Shown: positions 24,322 to 32,361 of the stretch, piece by piece | How positions within the stretch are numbered: the first letter of the stretch is position 1 | Layout of the letters: each line of letters starts with the position of its first letter | From: CAITSH01 sp964385505 | GTDB taxonomy: Bacteria; Pseudomonadota; Gammaproteobacteria; Burkholderiales; SG8-39 | Length of the DNA stretch: 32,503 bases | NCBI GenBank assembly: GCA_964385505.1 | Contig: CAYLPI010000026.1 | Coordinates: forward strand, 1-32,503 | Direction of reading: 5' to 3' | Made by a program: the position numbers and the translations under genes | The notes under the pieces: model-generated | Told to the model about the DNA's origin: nothing | The model's input: the letters and a program-made list of their open reading frames with translations, nothing else | Databases searched by the model: none

Positions 24322-24337
24322 CGAGGCCTTAGCCTCG
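24322..24337 (+). repeat. Hairpin in the flgM leader
   Basis: CGAGGC-CTTA-GCCTCG, a perfect 6-bp stem with a 4-base loop, starting about 10 bases after the sigma-28 -10 element and ending 5 bases before the AGGAG RBS of flgM. It would sit at or near the 5' end of the transcript and could stabilise it or affect translation. Confidence 0.5.
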
Positions 24338-24351
24338 GAACAGGAGCTTTT

Positions 24352-24648
24352 ATGAAAATCGGAAATTCTACCGACCCGTTCACCCCCGGAGCACCGTCGG
24401 GCCCGCGCCCGGCGACCAAGGGCGCGTCCGGCACAGATGTGGCTGTCCCGGCCAACCAGGTCAGCCTCAGCGACTTGTCGCGCACACTATCGGCGATGGA
24501 AACCGGCGGCGCCGGTGGTGCTGCGGACAGCAATCGCATAGCGGAAATCAAGGCGGCCATCCGCAACGGCGAATTCAAGGTCAACGCCGACGTGGTTGCA
24601 GACCGCTTGCTGCAAAGCGTTCACGAAATGCTGCACAGGAAAGCCTGA
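24352..24648 (+). CDS. flgM: Anti-sigma-28 factor FlgM
   Basis: Binds and inhibits FliA until it is secreted through the completed hook-basal body. The 98 residues start MKIGNSTDPFTP, have a Gly/Pro-rich disordered N-terminal half, and end in the helical FliA-binding region (~60-97) with NRIAEIKAAIRNGEFKVNADVVADRLL, key residues being the K/R-IR-G-Y/F-V pattern. The RBS is AGGAG with a good spacer. It is read from a sigma-28 promoter and followed after one base by flgN. Confidence 0.95.
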   Translation: MKIGNSTDPFTPGAPSGPRPATKGASGTDVAVPANQVSLSDLSRTLSAMETGGAGGAADSNRIAEIKAAIRNGEFKVNADVVADRLLQSVHEMLHRKA

Positions 24649-24649
24649 A

Positions 24650-25132
24650 ATGGGCATTGTTGCAGCCGCCTCCGGCGTGACCGAGCAGTTGCGCGAGGAG
24701 TTCGAATGCTACTGCACCCTCGAGGGCCTGCTCGTCAAGGAAGAAGCGGCGCTGATCGCCGTCGCCAGCGACCGCGTGGCAGCACTCGCCGGTGAAAAAG
24801 AGCGTGTTACCGTGCGGTTGCAGGAACTGGCACGGCGCCGTGTCGCCATGCTGCAGTCACAGTGCTTGTCGGGCGACGCAACGGGCATGCATACCTGGCT
24901 TGCACGCCATCCGGAACAAGCAGGGGCAGTCCCGGCCTGGGCGCAGTTGTCATCCAAGGTCGAGACCACCAAACGCCAGAACCAGACCAACGGCAGGCTC
25001 ATCGACGCCCTGGTGCGTCACCTGCAGGCCAGACTCAACCTGATCTCCTCGGCCACCTGCGCCAATCCGACCTACGGCGCGGATGGCCTGTCCAGACTCG
25101 CGCGATTTCCGTCGGTATTTGGCCAGGCCTGA
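24650..25132 (+). CDS. flgN: FlgK/FlgL export chaperone FlgN
   Basis: Cytoplasmic chaperone that delivers FlgK and FlgL to the export gate. The start at 24650 (160 residues) is one base after the flgM stop; the longer in-frame version would lie inside flgM. It is almost wholly helical, with the heptad-rich segment LLVKEEAALIAVASDRVAAL and KERVTVRLQELARRR near ~25-65, and a C-terminal helix with QNQTNGRLIDALVRHLQARL (~115-134). The C-terminal YGADGLSR resembles the common FlgN ending (Y.a.G). Identification rests on both sequence pattern and position. Confidence 0.9.
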   Translation: MGIVAAASGVTEQLREEFECYCTLEGLLVKEEAALIAVASDRVAALAGEKERVTVRLQELARRRVAMLQSQCLSGDATGMHTWLARHPEQAGAVPAWAQLSSKVETTKRQNQTNGRLIDALVRHLQARLNLISSATCANPTYGADGLSRLARFPSVFGQA

Positions 25133-25149
25133 GCCTTACGGCAGGCAGC

Positions 25150-25179
25150 AAAAAAGCCCGGGGCGTTCCCGGGCTTTTT
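25150..25179. terminator. Strong intrinsic terminator after flgMN
   Basis: AAAAAGCCCGGG / CCCGGGCTTTTT, a 12-bp inverted repeat with a 5-base loop, flanked by an A-run on one side and a T-run on the other. It can stop transcription from flgN on the plus strand and from the receiver gene (stop at 25261) on the minus strand. The bases from 25180 to 25260 hold nothing else recognisable. Confidence 0.9.
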
Positions 25180-25260
25180 CATGTCGGGCACACCCCTGCC
25201 GGTGCCATGCCGCGATTAGCGCGATTACAGCGAATACCAACTGATGCGGCCGCGACGATC

Positions 25261-25710
25261 TCAGGCCGCAGAAGCCTGCGGGATGATCTGGTTATAGGAC
25301 AACCAGTAAAGACCTACCGCCGCCACCCTGCTGATGTATTCGTCAAAGCTGACCGGCTTCACGACGTAGCTGTTGACGCCCAGTTCGTAGCTCTCGCGTA
25401 CGTCGCGCTCCTCGTTCGAGGAGGTGAGCATGACCACCGGGATGGTGCGGGTGCGTTCGTCGCCCTTGATCCGGCGCAGTACCTCAAGACCGTCCAGTTT
25501 GGGCAGTTTCAGGTCGAGTAAAATGACCTTGGGCATGCTGCTGGTGTCGCGGCGGGAAAATTCGCCCTGGCCGAAGATGTACTCGACCGCGCGGGCGCCG
25601 TCCTCCGCATGGAACAACTTGTCGCCAGCGCTATTTTTTCGGAGCGCACGAAGCGTCAGCTCCGCATCGTCCGGATTGTCCTCGACAAGTAGTATGTCCA
25701 CGTCATTCAT
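25261..25710 (-). CDS. Stand-alone response regulator (Rcp1-like receiver)
   Basis: 149 residues from the ATG at 25710. Longer in-frame starts extend into non-conserved sequence and are rejected. A single receiver domain of the Rcp1/phytochrome-partner type: ILLVEDNPDDAELTLRAL at the N-terminus, the loop YIFGQGEFSRRD, phospho-acceptor Asp in VILLDLKLPKLDGLEVL, and MLTSSNEE. VNSYVVKPVSFDEY contains the conserved Lys, and the end includes GLYWLSYNQ. There is no output domain. It lies about 205 bases downstream of fliA on the same strand, so membership of the flhBAFG-fliA transcript is possible but uncertain. Partner kinase and target unknown. Confidence 0.9.
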   Translation of the reverse strand: MNDVDILLVEDNPDDAELTLRALRKNSAGDKLFHAEDGARAVEYIFGQGEFSRRDTSSMPKVILLDLKLPKLDGLEVLRRIKGDERTRTIPVVMLTSSNEERDVRESYELGVNSYVVKPVSFDEYISRVAAVGLYWLSYNQIIPQASAA

Positions 25711-25864
25711 ATCGGCAGCTTTCTGGAAAAACGTTAGGCCGGAAGCGCGTGAAATAATTGGCCGGCCCATTTCGCCCTGATTTGGGACCCCGCTTCCAGC
25801 TACTCTGAAAGTCAAGACTCACCCGAACGGAGCCAAATATCATACACGTATTCGCCGCTGTCTT

Positions 25865-25880
25865 GACCTTCGGTAAGGTC
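25865..25880 (-). terminator. Possible weak terminator after fliA
   Basis: GACCTT-ACCG-AAGGTC on the minus strand, a perfect 6-bp inverted repeat about 35 bases after the fliA stop, with no T-run. The surrounding gap (25711-25915) carries no gene. It has TATGAT-like sequence at about 25840 on the minus strand but no convincing -35, so a separate promoter for the receiver gene is not proven. Confidence 0.3.
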
Positions 25881-25915
25881 CCACGGGCGTGTTGCCCCCG
25901 ACCGGCGCGCCCGTA

Positions 25916-26626
25916 CTACCAGTCCTTGAGCTTGGCGCGCAGCCGGGTAACCGCCTGGCTATGCAACTGGCATACGCGCGACTCGGTCACTCCGAGCACT
26001 TCGGCGATTTCGCGAAAATTGATTTCCTTCTCGTAGTACAGTCCCATCAGCAGCTTTTCCCGCTCCGGCAACTGGTCTATGGCAGCCATCAATGTCTTGC
26101 GAAAGCGCTTGTCCTCCAGAATGTCCTGCGGGCTGGGGCGCTCGTCGGCGCAGCCGCGATCGAGAAAGTGCTCCTCGCCGTCGCGATCAAAGTCGTCGTA
26201 GTAGAACAACTGGGCGCCGTGTGCCTCCTGTAACAAGGCCTGGTAGTCGGCGAGGGACAGGCCCAGTTCAGCCGCTATTTCGTGCTCGGCGCAGGCCCGT
26301 CCGAGGCGCTGCTCCAGCTTTGACAGTGCAGTTTCAATCTTGCGCTGGGCCTTCCGTATGCCGCGCGGCAACCAGTCGTTCTGGCGCAATTCGTCGAGCA
26401 TTGCGCCGCGAATGCGTTGCGACGCAAAAGTCTCGAATTGTGCGCCCTGGTCATCGCGATAGCGGCTGGCGGCATCCATCAGACCGATCATCCCGGCCTG
26501 CACCATGTCATCGAGTTGCACGCTGGCCGGCAAACGCGCCAGCAGATGGTGCGCCATGCGCTTCACCAGCGGCGAAAAGCGCTTGAGGGTGTCCTGCGTA
26601 TCGAGTGTTCCGGCGGCGGTGTACAT
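25916..26626 (-). CDS. fliA: Flagellar sigma factor FliA (sigma-28)
   Basis: RNA polymerase sigma factor for late flagellar and chemotaxis genes. The 236 residues include region 2 (~12-85), with LDDMVQAGMIGLMDAASRY and FETFASQRIRGAMLDELRQNDWLPR, then region 3 (~95-145). Region 4 (~180-232) has LPEREKLLMGLYYEKEINFREIAEVLGVTESRVCQLHSQA, the helix-turn-helix that reads the -35 element. It begins 3 bases after the stop of the FlhG-like gene. Its cognate sites are visible before flgM and flgK. Confidence 0.97.
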   Translation of the reverse strand: MYTAAGTLDTQDTLKRFSPLVKRMAHHLLARLPASVQLDDMVQAGMIGLMDAASRYRDDQGAQFETFASQRIRGAMLDELRQNDWLPRGIRKAQRKIETALSKLEQRLGRACAEHEIAAELGLSLADYQALLQEAHGAQLFYYDDFDRDGEEHFLDRGCADERPSPQDILEDKRFRKTLMAAIDQLPEREKLLMGLYYEKEINFREIAEVLGVTESRVCQLHSQAVTRLRAKLKDW

Positions 26627-26629
26627 GAT

Positions 26630-27472
26630 CTAACTCCAGGAGGGTGATGTGGCGTAAGCCATTTTTGGCGCAAGCAATTGCGGGGAAACAGCGGGGACAT
26701 ACGAGCGCAGGCGCCAAAGATCCATATCCGAGGCGAGTTGGCGCAGGGCGCCGGGCACGGCGTCTGCGGCGGCATGCCGCGCAACGGCCGCCTGGACATT
26801 GCCGCAAAAGCTGAGGTCGAGGTCGAGAAAGCGGCGCGCGGTTGCGGCGAGATTGCCAAATGCGATTTGCGCATCTTGTGCGTCCTCGGCACCGTCAACC
26901 AGAACCTGCAGGCGCCGCGGGCGCACCCAGGAAGCGAGACGCTTGATCTGACCGTAGGCCGGCATCAGTCCGCCGGCACCGGCAGTGGCGACAAACAACC
27001 AGTCTCCGAGCGGATCGGCAAGCGCCCCGCCCTCGGGTACCGACACGAGGTTGAGCAAAACAATGTCAGGTCGTGGCGGCAACGCGTACAACTGCGACAG
27101 CAATTGTTGCCGGGCGCCGTCGGTATCGAGGCGCGCCAGCCCGCGGGCCGCCGGCAGCACGAGCGCACCGCCGGGCCCCTCCAGCAGCACCTGGCCCCAT
27201 GTCCGGTCGCCACACAGGACATGCGACAGTTCGTAGCGCGCCCGCAATCCCCAATGCGCGGCCGCGCTGCCACCGGTCTGGTCGATGAGGAGCACCTGGC
27301 GTCCGCTGGCCGTGAGCAGGCCGGCCAATTGCGTGACAATCCTTGCCTGGTCCTGCTCGTTTGCCGCCCCGGTCACAGGCAGCACACGCAAACGGCGCGG
27401 CGCGAGCATGCGCCGCAGGCCCGCCGCCTGGTCGGCAACGGCGGTTTTGCCCTGTTCAAGTCGCTCAAGCAT
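26630..27472 (-). CDS. flhG: FlhG/FleN-like MinD-family protein lacking Walker A
   Basis: By position (flhF - this - fliA) and overall fold pattern this is the flagellar number regulator FlhG/FleN. The start at 27472 overlaps the flhF stop by 8 bases and gives 280 residues; a TTG two codons upstream is an alternative. The N-terminus keeps the DQAAGLRRML helix (~14-23), the DQAxxLR element that activates the FlhF GTPase. The segment where MinD proteins have KGGxGKT reads VTGAANEQDQARIV (~33-46), with no Gly-rich loop and no lysine. The next strand LLIDQTGG is also altered. ATP binding is therefore doubtful. I recall similarly degenerate homologues in some betaproteobacteria but could not check. 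Confidence 0.8.
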   Translation of the reverse strand: MLERLEQGKTAVADQAAGLRRMLAPRRLRVLPVTGAANEQDQARIVTQLAGLLTASGRQVLLIDQTGGSAAAHWGLRARYELSHVLCGDRTWGQVLLEGPGGALVLPAARGLARLDTDGARQQLLSQLYALPPRPDIVLLNLVSVPEGGALADPLGDWLFVATAGAGGLMPAYGQIKRLASWVRPRRLQVLVDGAEDAQDAQIAFGNLAATARRFLDLDLSFCGNVQAAVARHAAADAVPGALRQLASDMDLWRLRSYVPAVSPQLLAPKMAYATSPSWS

Positions 27473-28748
27473 GACCAACCCTTTCCGGCGACCGGCGCGA
27501 TGCCAGTATCAGCAGGGTCTCATCCTCGCTCAGCGCAAACGCGCCGCAACTGGTGTTGTGCAGTGACTGCTGCACCAGTTTCGCGGCGTTGGGCAGTTCA
27601 AGGTCCTCGGGCACGCGCTGGCCGTTGGAAACGTAATGCACGGGCAGGCGGTGGCGCATGGCCGTATCGAGCACGCTCCCGGGCTTGACCGCCTCATCGA
27701 GCTTGCCCAGGCAGCAGCCGGCCAGCGATTTGATTCCGCCCGGACCGACATAGGCGCGCACCACGTCCTCCAGCGTTTCAGCCTGGCAGGCGGCGTTGAG
27801 CACCAGCAGGCGCTTGATGGCGGGCGTACCGAGCATGGCGACCTGATCGGCAACCCGCGGGTCGCGCTGGCCGACACCGATGGTGTCGATCAACACCAGG
27901 TGCTTGTCGCGCAATGCGGCGAGCGTGGCGTGCAGTTCGGCTGCGTCTTGCACCGCATGCACCGGGACACCAAGAATGCGCCCGTAAATGCGCAACTGGT
28001 CCTGGGCACCGATCCTGTAGCTGTCGGCGGAGATCAGGCCCAGCTTCTGCGCACCGTATTTCATGACGTAGCGCGCGGCCAGCTTGGCTGTGGTCGTGGT
28101 CTTGCCCACGCCGGTCGGCCCGACCAGGGCATACACCCCGCCACGGTCGATCAGTTCATCGGCCGGGGCCTGGCGCAAATTGGTCTCGAGCACGGTGCAG
28201 ATCCATTTTGCCGCCTGCTCCGCGGTGAAGTCATCGGGAAGCCGCGCAGTGACGGCGCGGACGAGACCGGGAGAATATCCGGCCGAGAGCAATTGACCGG
28301 CGAGTTTCATGCGCAGCGGGGCACGGCGGGCCGAGTCGCTCCAGGCAAGACTCGCCAATTGCCCCTCAAGCAGGCTTCGCACCGATTTGAGTTCGGACAT
28401 CAGGTCGTCACTTTCGGGCCGCGGCTGGGCAGGCACGCGGGCTTTGACCGGGACCGCTGCCACGGCGGCCGGCTCCGACTTTTCTGCCGTGCGCACGCTG
28501 CCGGCGCGCTTGATTGCGTAATCCATGAACGGTTGCGGGCCGGTGGCGATGTTGCCGGCGCCGGCGGGTGCGGCATTGCGCGCCGAGGGCTGCGCCAGGC
28601 TCGCCACATCGCGCTGTGCCATCGCCATCATTTCGAATCCGCCGGCGACCTGGCGGCTCGAAAGAATGACGGCATCGTCGCCCAGTTCCTGTTTTACGCT
28701 GCGCAGGGTTGCCCGCGAGTTTTCGCCGAGGAACTTTTTAACATTCAT
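27465..28748 (-). CDS. flhF: Flagellar SRP-type GTPase FlhF
   Basis: GTPase that sets the (usually polar) position of the flagellum. The 427 residues contain a B domain (~1-110) starting MNVKKFLGENSRATLRSVKQ, an N domain (~115-200), and the NG GTPase core. P-loop VGPTGVGKTTTT is at ~209-220. Other motifs are the SADSYRIGAQDQLRIYG segment, DTIGVGQRD as the DxxG motif, and GKLDEA in the place of the usual TKLDEA. Its ATG overlaps the flhA stop by four bases (ATGA), and its own stop overlaps the next gene. Its presence argues for polar flagellation. Confidence 0.95.
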   Translation of the reverse strand: MNVKKFLGENSRATLRSVKQELGDDAVILSSRQVAGGFEMMAMAQRDVASLAQPSARNAAPAGAGNIATGPQPFMDYAIKRAGSVRTAEKSEPAAVAAVPVKARVPAQPRPESDDLMSELKSVRSLLEGQLASLAWSDSARRAPLRMKLAGQLLSAGYSPGLVRAVTARLPDDFTAEQAAKWICTVLETNLRQAPADELIDRGGVYALVGPTGVGKTTTTAKLAARYVMKYGAQKLGLISADSYRIGAQDQLRIYGRILGVPVHAVQDAAELHATLAALRDKHLVLIDTIGVGQRDPRVADQVAMLGTPAIKRLLVLNAACQAETLEDVVRAYVGPGGIKSLAGCCLGKLDEAVKPGSVLDTAMRHRLPVHYVSNGQRVPEDLELPNAAKLVQQSLHNTSCGAFALSEDETLLILASRRSPERVGHA

Positions 28749-30823
28749 GATTTTGCTCCGATGGATGTCGTGACGCGGATGGTTCGGTTTTCTGGAATTT
28801 CAGAATGTGCGAGCACGCGCAAATGCGGCAGGGCGCGGCGCGCCAGGCGCGCCAGGGCCGGGCGCAGACGGTCGGGCACCAGCAACACGGGCGGCGCGCC
28901 GAGCGCATCCTGACGTGTCAGCGCGTTGGCGCATTCGACCACCAGCGTATCGGCAAGGCCGGGCTCGAGCCCCAGCGCGTCGTTACCGGCGGCGGCCGCC
29001 GCCTGCAGCAACACGCGCTCCAGCTCCGGATCGAGCGCGAGCACGCGCAACTCGCGCGCACCATCGAACAACTGCTGCACGATGCCGCCGCCAAGGGCAA
29101 TGCGCGCTGCGGCAGTCAGCTCCTGCGGATCCTGGGTGCGTGCCGCCACCTCGGTCAAAGCCTCGACCACGCTGCGCAAATCGCGCAGGTGCACGCCCTC
29201 GGCCAGCAGGTTTTGCAACACCCGCTGCAAGGAGGCGAGCGGAATGAGTTTGGGTACCAGATCCTCGACCAGTTTGGGCGACTGCTTGGTCAGGTGGTCC
29301 AGCAGTTGCTGCGTTTCCTGACGACCGAGCAGCGCACCCGAATGTCCTTGCAGCACATGCGAAATGTGGGTGGCGACCACGGTGCCGGCATCGACAACGG
29401 TATATCCGCCGGCCTGGGCCTGTTCGCGCATCGCCGCGTCTATCCATACCGCCGGCAGTCCGAATGCCGGGTCCTTGGTGGCGGTGCCCGGCAGCATCGT
29501 GGCCACCTGCCCCGGATTGATGGCCAGCATCATGCCGACGTAGGACTCGCCCTCGCCGACAATGACGCCCTTCAGCGAAATGCGGTAGGCGCTGGGCTTG
29601 AGTTCGAGATTGTCGCGAATATGCACCGACGGCGGCAGGAAGCCGACGTCCTGGGCGAATTTGCGACGCAGCGCGCGGATGCGCTTGAGCAAGTCGCCGT
29701 CCTGGGCACGGTCCACCAGCGGAATCAGGCGATAGCCCACCTCGAGTCCCAGCGTATCGACCTGCTGCACGTCCTCCCAGCTCGCGTCCTGGTTCTCCGT
29801 CGGTGCGGGTGCGTCGGCGGCCACCACCTCGGCCGCGGCTTTTTTCGGCTGCTGCCGGTTCCAGCCGAGGTAGGCGAGGATTCCGGCGAAGAAGAGGAAA
29901 GGCAGGTGCGGCATGCCCGGGATCAATCCGAGCAGCGCAAGTATGCCGGCGGTGAGGTAAAACGCCTGGCCGTTCTGGAACAACTGCGACACCAGTTGTT
30001 GCCCGATGTCCTGCGTGCCGACCCGGCTTACGACCATACCGGCCGCGGTGGAGATGATCAGTGCCGGTATCTGCGCCACCAGGCCGTCGCCGATGGCCAG
30101 CAAAATGTAGTTATTGGCTGCGGTGGCGAAGGAAAGATTGTGCTGGAGCACCCCCACCGCGAGTCCGCCGAAGATGTTGATGACCAGAATCAGTATGCCG
30201 GCGATGGCATCGCCGCGAACAAACTTGCTGGCGCCGTCCATGGCGCCAAAGAAATCCGCCTCCTGGGAAATTTCGGTGCGACGGCGGCGTGCCTCCTGTT
30301 CGCCGATAAGCCCGGCGTTGAGGTCGGCATCGATGGCCATCTGCTTTCCGGGCATCGCATCGAGGGTGAAGCGTGCAGCGACCTCGGCGATGCGGCCCGC
30401 ACCTTTGGTGATGACCATGAAGTTGATGACCACCATGATGCCGAACACCACCAGACCGACGGTGAAGTTGCCGCCGACGAGGAAATGGCCGAACGACTCG
30501 ATCACCTTGCCGGCCGCGTCCGGGCCGGTGTGGCCGTGCATCAACACGACGCGTGTCGAGGCGACGTTGAGCGACAGGCGCATCAGCGTGGTGATCAGCA
30601 GCAGCGTCGGGAACACCGCAAAATCCAGCGGACGTGAGGTGTACAAGCTCACCAGCATGACCAGCAGGGCGATGGCGATGTTGAAGGTAAACAACAAGTC
30701 GAGCACGAAGGGCGGCAGCGGCAGCACCATCATGGCCAGAATCATCACCACCAGCAAAGGCGCGGCAAGACCCTGCCAATTAATGCTGGGCGGGGCTGCC
30801 GTGGCGGCGGAAGGGGAACTCAT
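28745..30823 (-). CDS. flhA: Flagellar type III export gate protein FlhA
   Basis: Inner-membrane core of the flagellar export apparatus. The start at 30823 (692 residues) overlaps the flhB stop as ATGA. The N-terminal half (~15-330) has about eight hydrophobic segments. The family motif LLNVAS-type LSLNVASTRVVLMHGH and the FHIPEP-region counterpart GGNFTVGLVVFGIMVVINFMVIT come first, then GAGRIAEVAARFTLDAMPGKQMAIDADLNAGLI, whose charged residues form the cytoplasmic loop. The C-terminal domain (~350-690) is the soluble nonamer-forming region with PSVHIRDN and PGQVATMLPG. The residue block after the loop, EISQEADFFGAMDGASKFVRGDAIAGI, is canonical. Confidence 0.97.
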   Translation of the reverse strand: MSSPSAATAAPPSINWQGLAAPLLVVMILAMMVLPLPPFVLDLLFTFNIAIALLVMLVSLYTSRPLDFAVFPTLLLITTLMRLSLNVASTRVVLMHGHTGPDAAGKVIESFGHFLVGGNFTVGLVVFGIMVVINFMVITKGAGRIAEVAARFTLDAMPGKQMAIDADLNAGLIGEQEARRRRTEISQEADFFGAMDGASKFVRGDAIAGILILVINIFGGLAVGVLQHNLSFATAANNYILLAIGDGLVAQIPALIISTAAGMVVSRVGTQDIGQQLVSQLFQNGQAFYLTAGILALLGLIPGMPHLPFLFFAGILAYLGWNRQQPKKAAAEVVAADAPAPTENQDASWEDVQQVDTLGLEVGYRLIPLVDRAQDGDLLKRIRALRRKFAQDVGFLPPSVHIRDNLELKPSAYRISLKGVIVGEGESYVGMMLAINPGQVATMLPGTATKDPAFGLPAVWIDAAMREQAQAGGYTVVDAGTVVATHISHVLQGHSGALLGRQETQQLLDHLTKQSPKLVEDLVPKLIPLASLQRVLQNLLAEGVHLRDLRSVVEALTEVAARTQDPQELTAAARIALGGGIVQQLFDGARELRVLALDPELERVLLQAAAAAGNDALGLEPGLADTLVVECANALTRQDALGAPPVLLVPDRLRPALARLARRALPHLRVLAHSEIPENRTIRVTTSIGAKS

Positions 30824-31956
30824 GATTCGGTCTCCAGGGCACCCCAATCGGGCGGTACCGGCAGGTCACTAGGGGTGCGTGGCACGGCGCGACCGGCGCC
30901 GGCCATGCGCATTTGCATCACCCAGGCGAGCACAAGCGCGACCGCCTCGTACAACTGCCAGGGAATATCGACACCAAGCTCGGCGTGCCGGTACAGCGCC
31001 CGCGCCAGCGGCGGAGCCTCGAGCAGGGGCACGCCGTTTTGAGCCGCGACTTCGCGGATTTTTTGCGCCATCAGGTTCTGGCCCTTGGCCACGACGCGCG
31101 GCGCCCGGTGTCCGTCGCGGTAAGAGAGCGCGATCGCATAGTGCGTCGGGTTGGTGACGACGACATCGGCCCTGGGCACCTCATCCATCATGCGGCGCTG
31201 CGCGGCCTCCCGCTGCTGGCTGCGAATGCGCGCCTTCATCTGCGGATCGCCCTCGCTCTCGCGCGACTCGCGCTTGACCTCTTCGAGCGACATGCGCAGG
31301 CCCTTGGCGTGCTGCCAGAGCTGCAGCGGGACGTCAACGGCCGCCACCAGGGCAGTGCTGCCGGCGAGTACCATGAAGGTCAGCGCCATCAGGTGGGCGG
31401 CGCCCGCCATGCCGCCCTCGGGCGAGAACGAGCCGAGCGTCATCAGCAGGTCGCGGTTGTCCCAGAGCAGCCACACCGTGACGCTGATGATCAGCGCCGC
31501 CTTGAGCAAAGCCTTGCCCATTTCAGCCAGGGCCTGGCCCGAGAACATCTGCTTGAGGCCTCGCGCCGGTGACATGCGGTTGAAATCCGGTGCCAGGGAG
31601 TCGCTCGAGAACAACCAGCCGCCGAGTGCAATGCCGCCGGCGATTGCTGCAACGGTCAGCATTGCAAACCACGGCAGGACCAGCACCAGCCCGTTCCAGG
31701 CCGAAGCGTCCAGCCGCACCAGCATGCGGCTTGCATCCAGTGCAGCGGCATGGTCGAACACCAGCCCGGCGCGCACCAGCGCGCTCAGGCCGCTGGCAAC
31801 GCCGGGCCCGAGAAACCAGCAAATCCCGGCGGCGGTCATCAGTACCAGGCTGGTACCGAGTTCACGCGAGCGTGCAACCTGCCCCTCCTCCCGCGCCTGC
31901 TCAAGACGCCTCGGTGTGGCCGGTAATTCGCGTTCCTCGTCAGATTCGTCGGACAT
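30820..31956 (-). CDS. flhB: Flagellar export switch protein FlhB
   Basis: Membrane protein that switches export specificity from hook to filament after self-cleavage. The 378 residues begin with the typical acidic/charged N-terminus (MSDESDEERELPATPRRLEQ, then AREEGQVARSREL). Four membrane segments lie at about 35-52, 88-115, 150-166 and 185-208. The cytoplasmic domain has the cleavage motif NPTH at 269-272 (VVVTNPTHYAIAL) and LARALYRHAELGVDIP. The first gene of flhBAFG-fliA; the stop overlaps flhA by 4 bases. Confidence 0.97.
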   Translation of the reverse strand: MSDESDEERELPATPRRLEQAREEGQVARSRELGTSLVLMTAAGICWFLGPGVASGLSALVRAGLVFDHAAALDASRMLVRLDASAWNGLVLVLPWFAMLTVAAIAGGIALGGWLFSSDSLAPDFNRMSPARGLKQMFSGQALAEMGKALLKAALIISVTVWLLWDNRDLLMTLGSFSPEGGMAGAAHLMALTFMVLAGSTALVAAVDVPLQLWQHAKGLRMSLEEVKRESRESEGDPQMKARIRSQQREAAQRRMMDEVPRADVVVTNPTHYAIALSYRDGHRAPRVVAKGQNLMAQKIREVAAQNGVPLLEAPPLARALYRHAELGVDIPWQLYEAVALVLAWVMQMRMAGAGRAVPRTPSDLPVPPDWGALETES

Positions 31957-32094
31957 GGCGCGCGCGCATTTCGGATCGGATTTGCATGGAAGCGATTATT
32001 TCGCCGCCGCTCCGAATCAAACTCGCGAATAACGCGGACTTATGCCGTCTTTTCGGGCGGTTCGCCGCCGCCTCGCAAGCTAGAGTCGTTTCTA

Positions 32095-32110
32095 CCGGCG
32101 GTTTTGCCGG
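32095..32110 (+). repeat. Hairpin in the leader of the acidic small-protein gene
   Basis: CCGGC-GGTTTT-GCCGG, a perfect 5-bp inverted repeat ending nine bases before the GGAGG RBS of the gene at 32131. The 174-base divergent region from flhB (31957-32130) shows no clear sigma-28 or sigma-54 promoter. Confidence 0.35.
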
Positions 32111-32130
32111 GCTCGCCATGGAGGAATGTC

Positions 32131-32292
32131 ATGCTGAAACAGTTCAACGCAGAGTCGGGCTACACCGAAATGGACGCGTTCGCGCCCGGAATAATCGATG
32201 AAGTCATCGACCAGGCCGGTTTTGAGGAGGATATCGTTCTCGCGGATCTGGATCCCTGGGATTTCCCCAGGGATGACGACGACCCGGAGTAA
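32131..32292 (+). CDS. Very acidic 53-residue small protein of unknown function
   Basis: The start at 32131 is fixed by a strong Shine-Dalgarno (GGAGG, 32120-32124) six bases upstream. The protein has about 17 Asp/Glu against two basic residues. It begins MLKQFNAESGYTEMDAF and contains a short amphipathic stretch with IIDEVIDQAGFEEDIV. It ends with the aromatic-acidic tail LDPWDFPRDDDDPE. There is no signal peptide or membrane segment. I recognise no family. Good RBS, protein-like composition and a strong terminator directly after it support a real, independently transcribed gene. It is divergent from flhB; any role in motility is inference from position only. Confidence 0.7.
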   Translation: MLKQFNAESGYTEMDAFAPGIIDEVIDQAGFEEDIVLADLDPWDFPRDDDDPE

Positions 32293-32313
32293 GTCCGCAC
32301 GCCAGATCCACTA

Positions 32314-32347
32314 CAGCGCCGGGACGACAGTCCCGGCGCTGCGTTTT
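32314..32347 (+). terminator. Strong intrinsic terminator after the acidic small-protein gene
   Basis: CAGCGCCGGGAC-GACA-GTCCCGGCGCTG, a perfect 12-bp GC-rich stem with a 4-base loop followed by GCGTTTT. It starts 22 bases after the stop at 32292. Confidence 0.85.
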
Positions 32348-32361
32348 GCCGTTGTTTTGCC

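Noticed and set aside
25709..25736. Sigma-28-like sequence (TAACGTTT, 12-base spacer, GCCGATAT) at the start of the stand-alone receiver gene
   Set aside because: The -10 overlaps the start codon, so a transcript would begin inside the gene with no alternative start and RBS; the spacing is also off by one.
28805..30637. Plus-strand open frame (610 codons) opposite flhA
   Set aside because: Shadow of flhA with His/Gln/Arg-rich composition and no domain.
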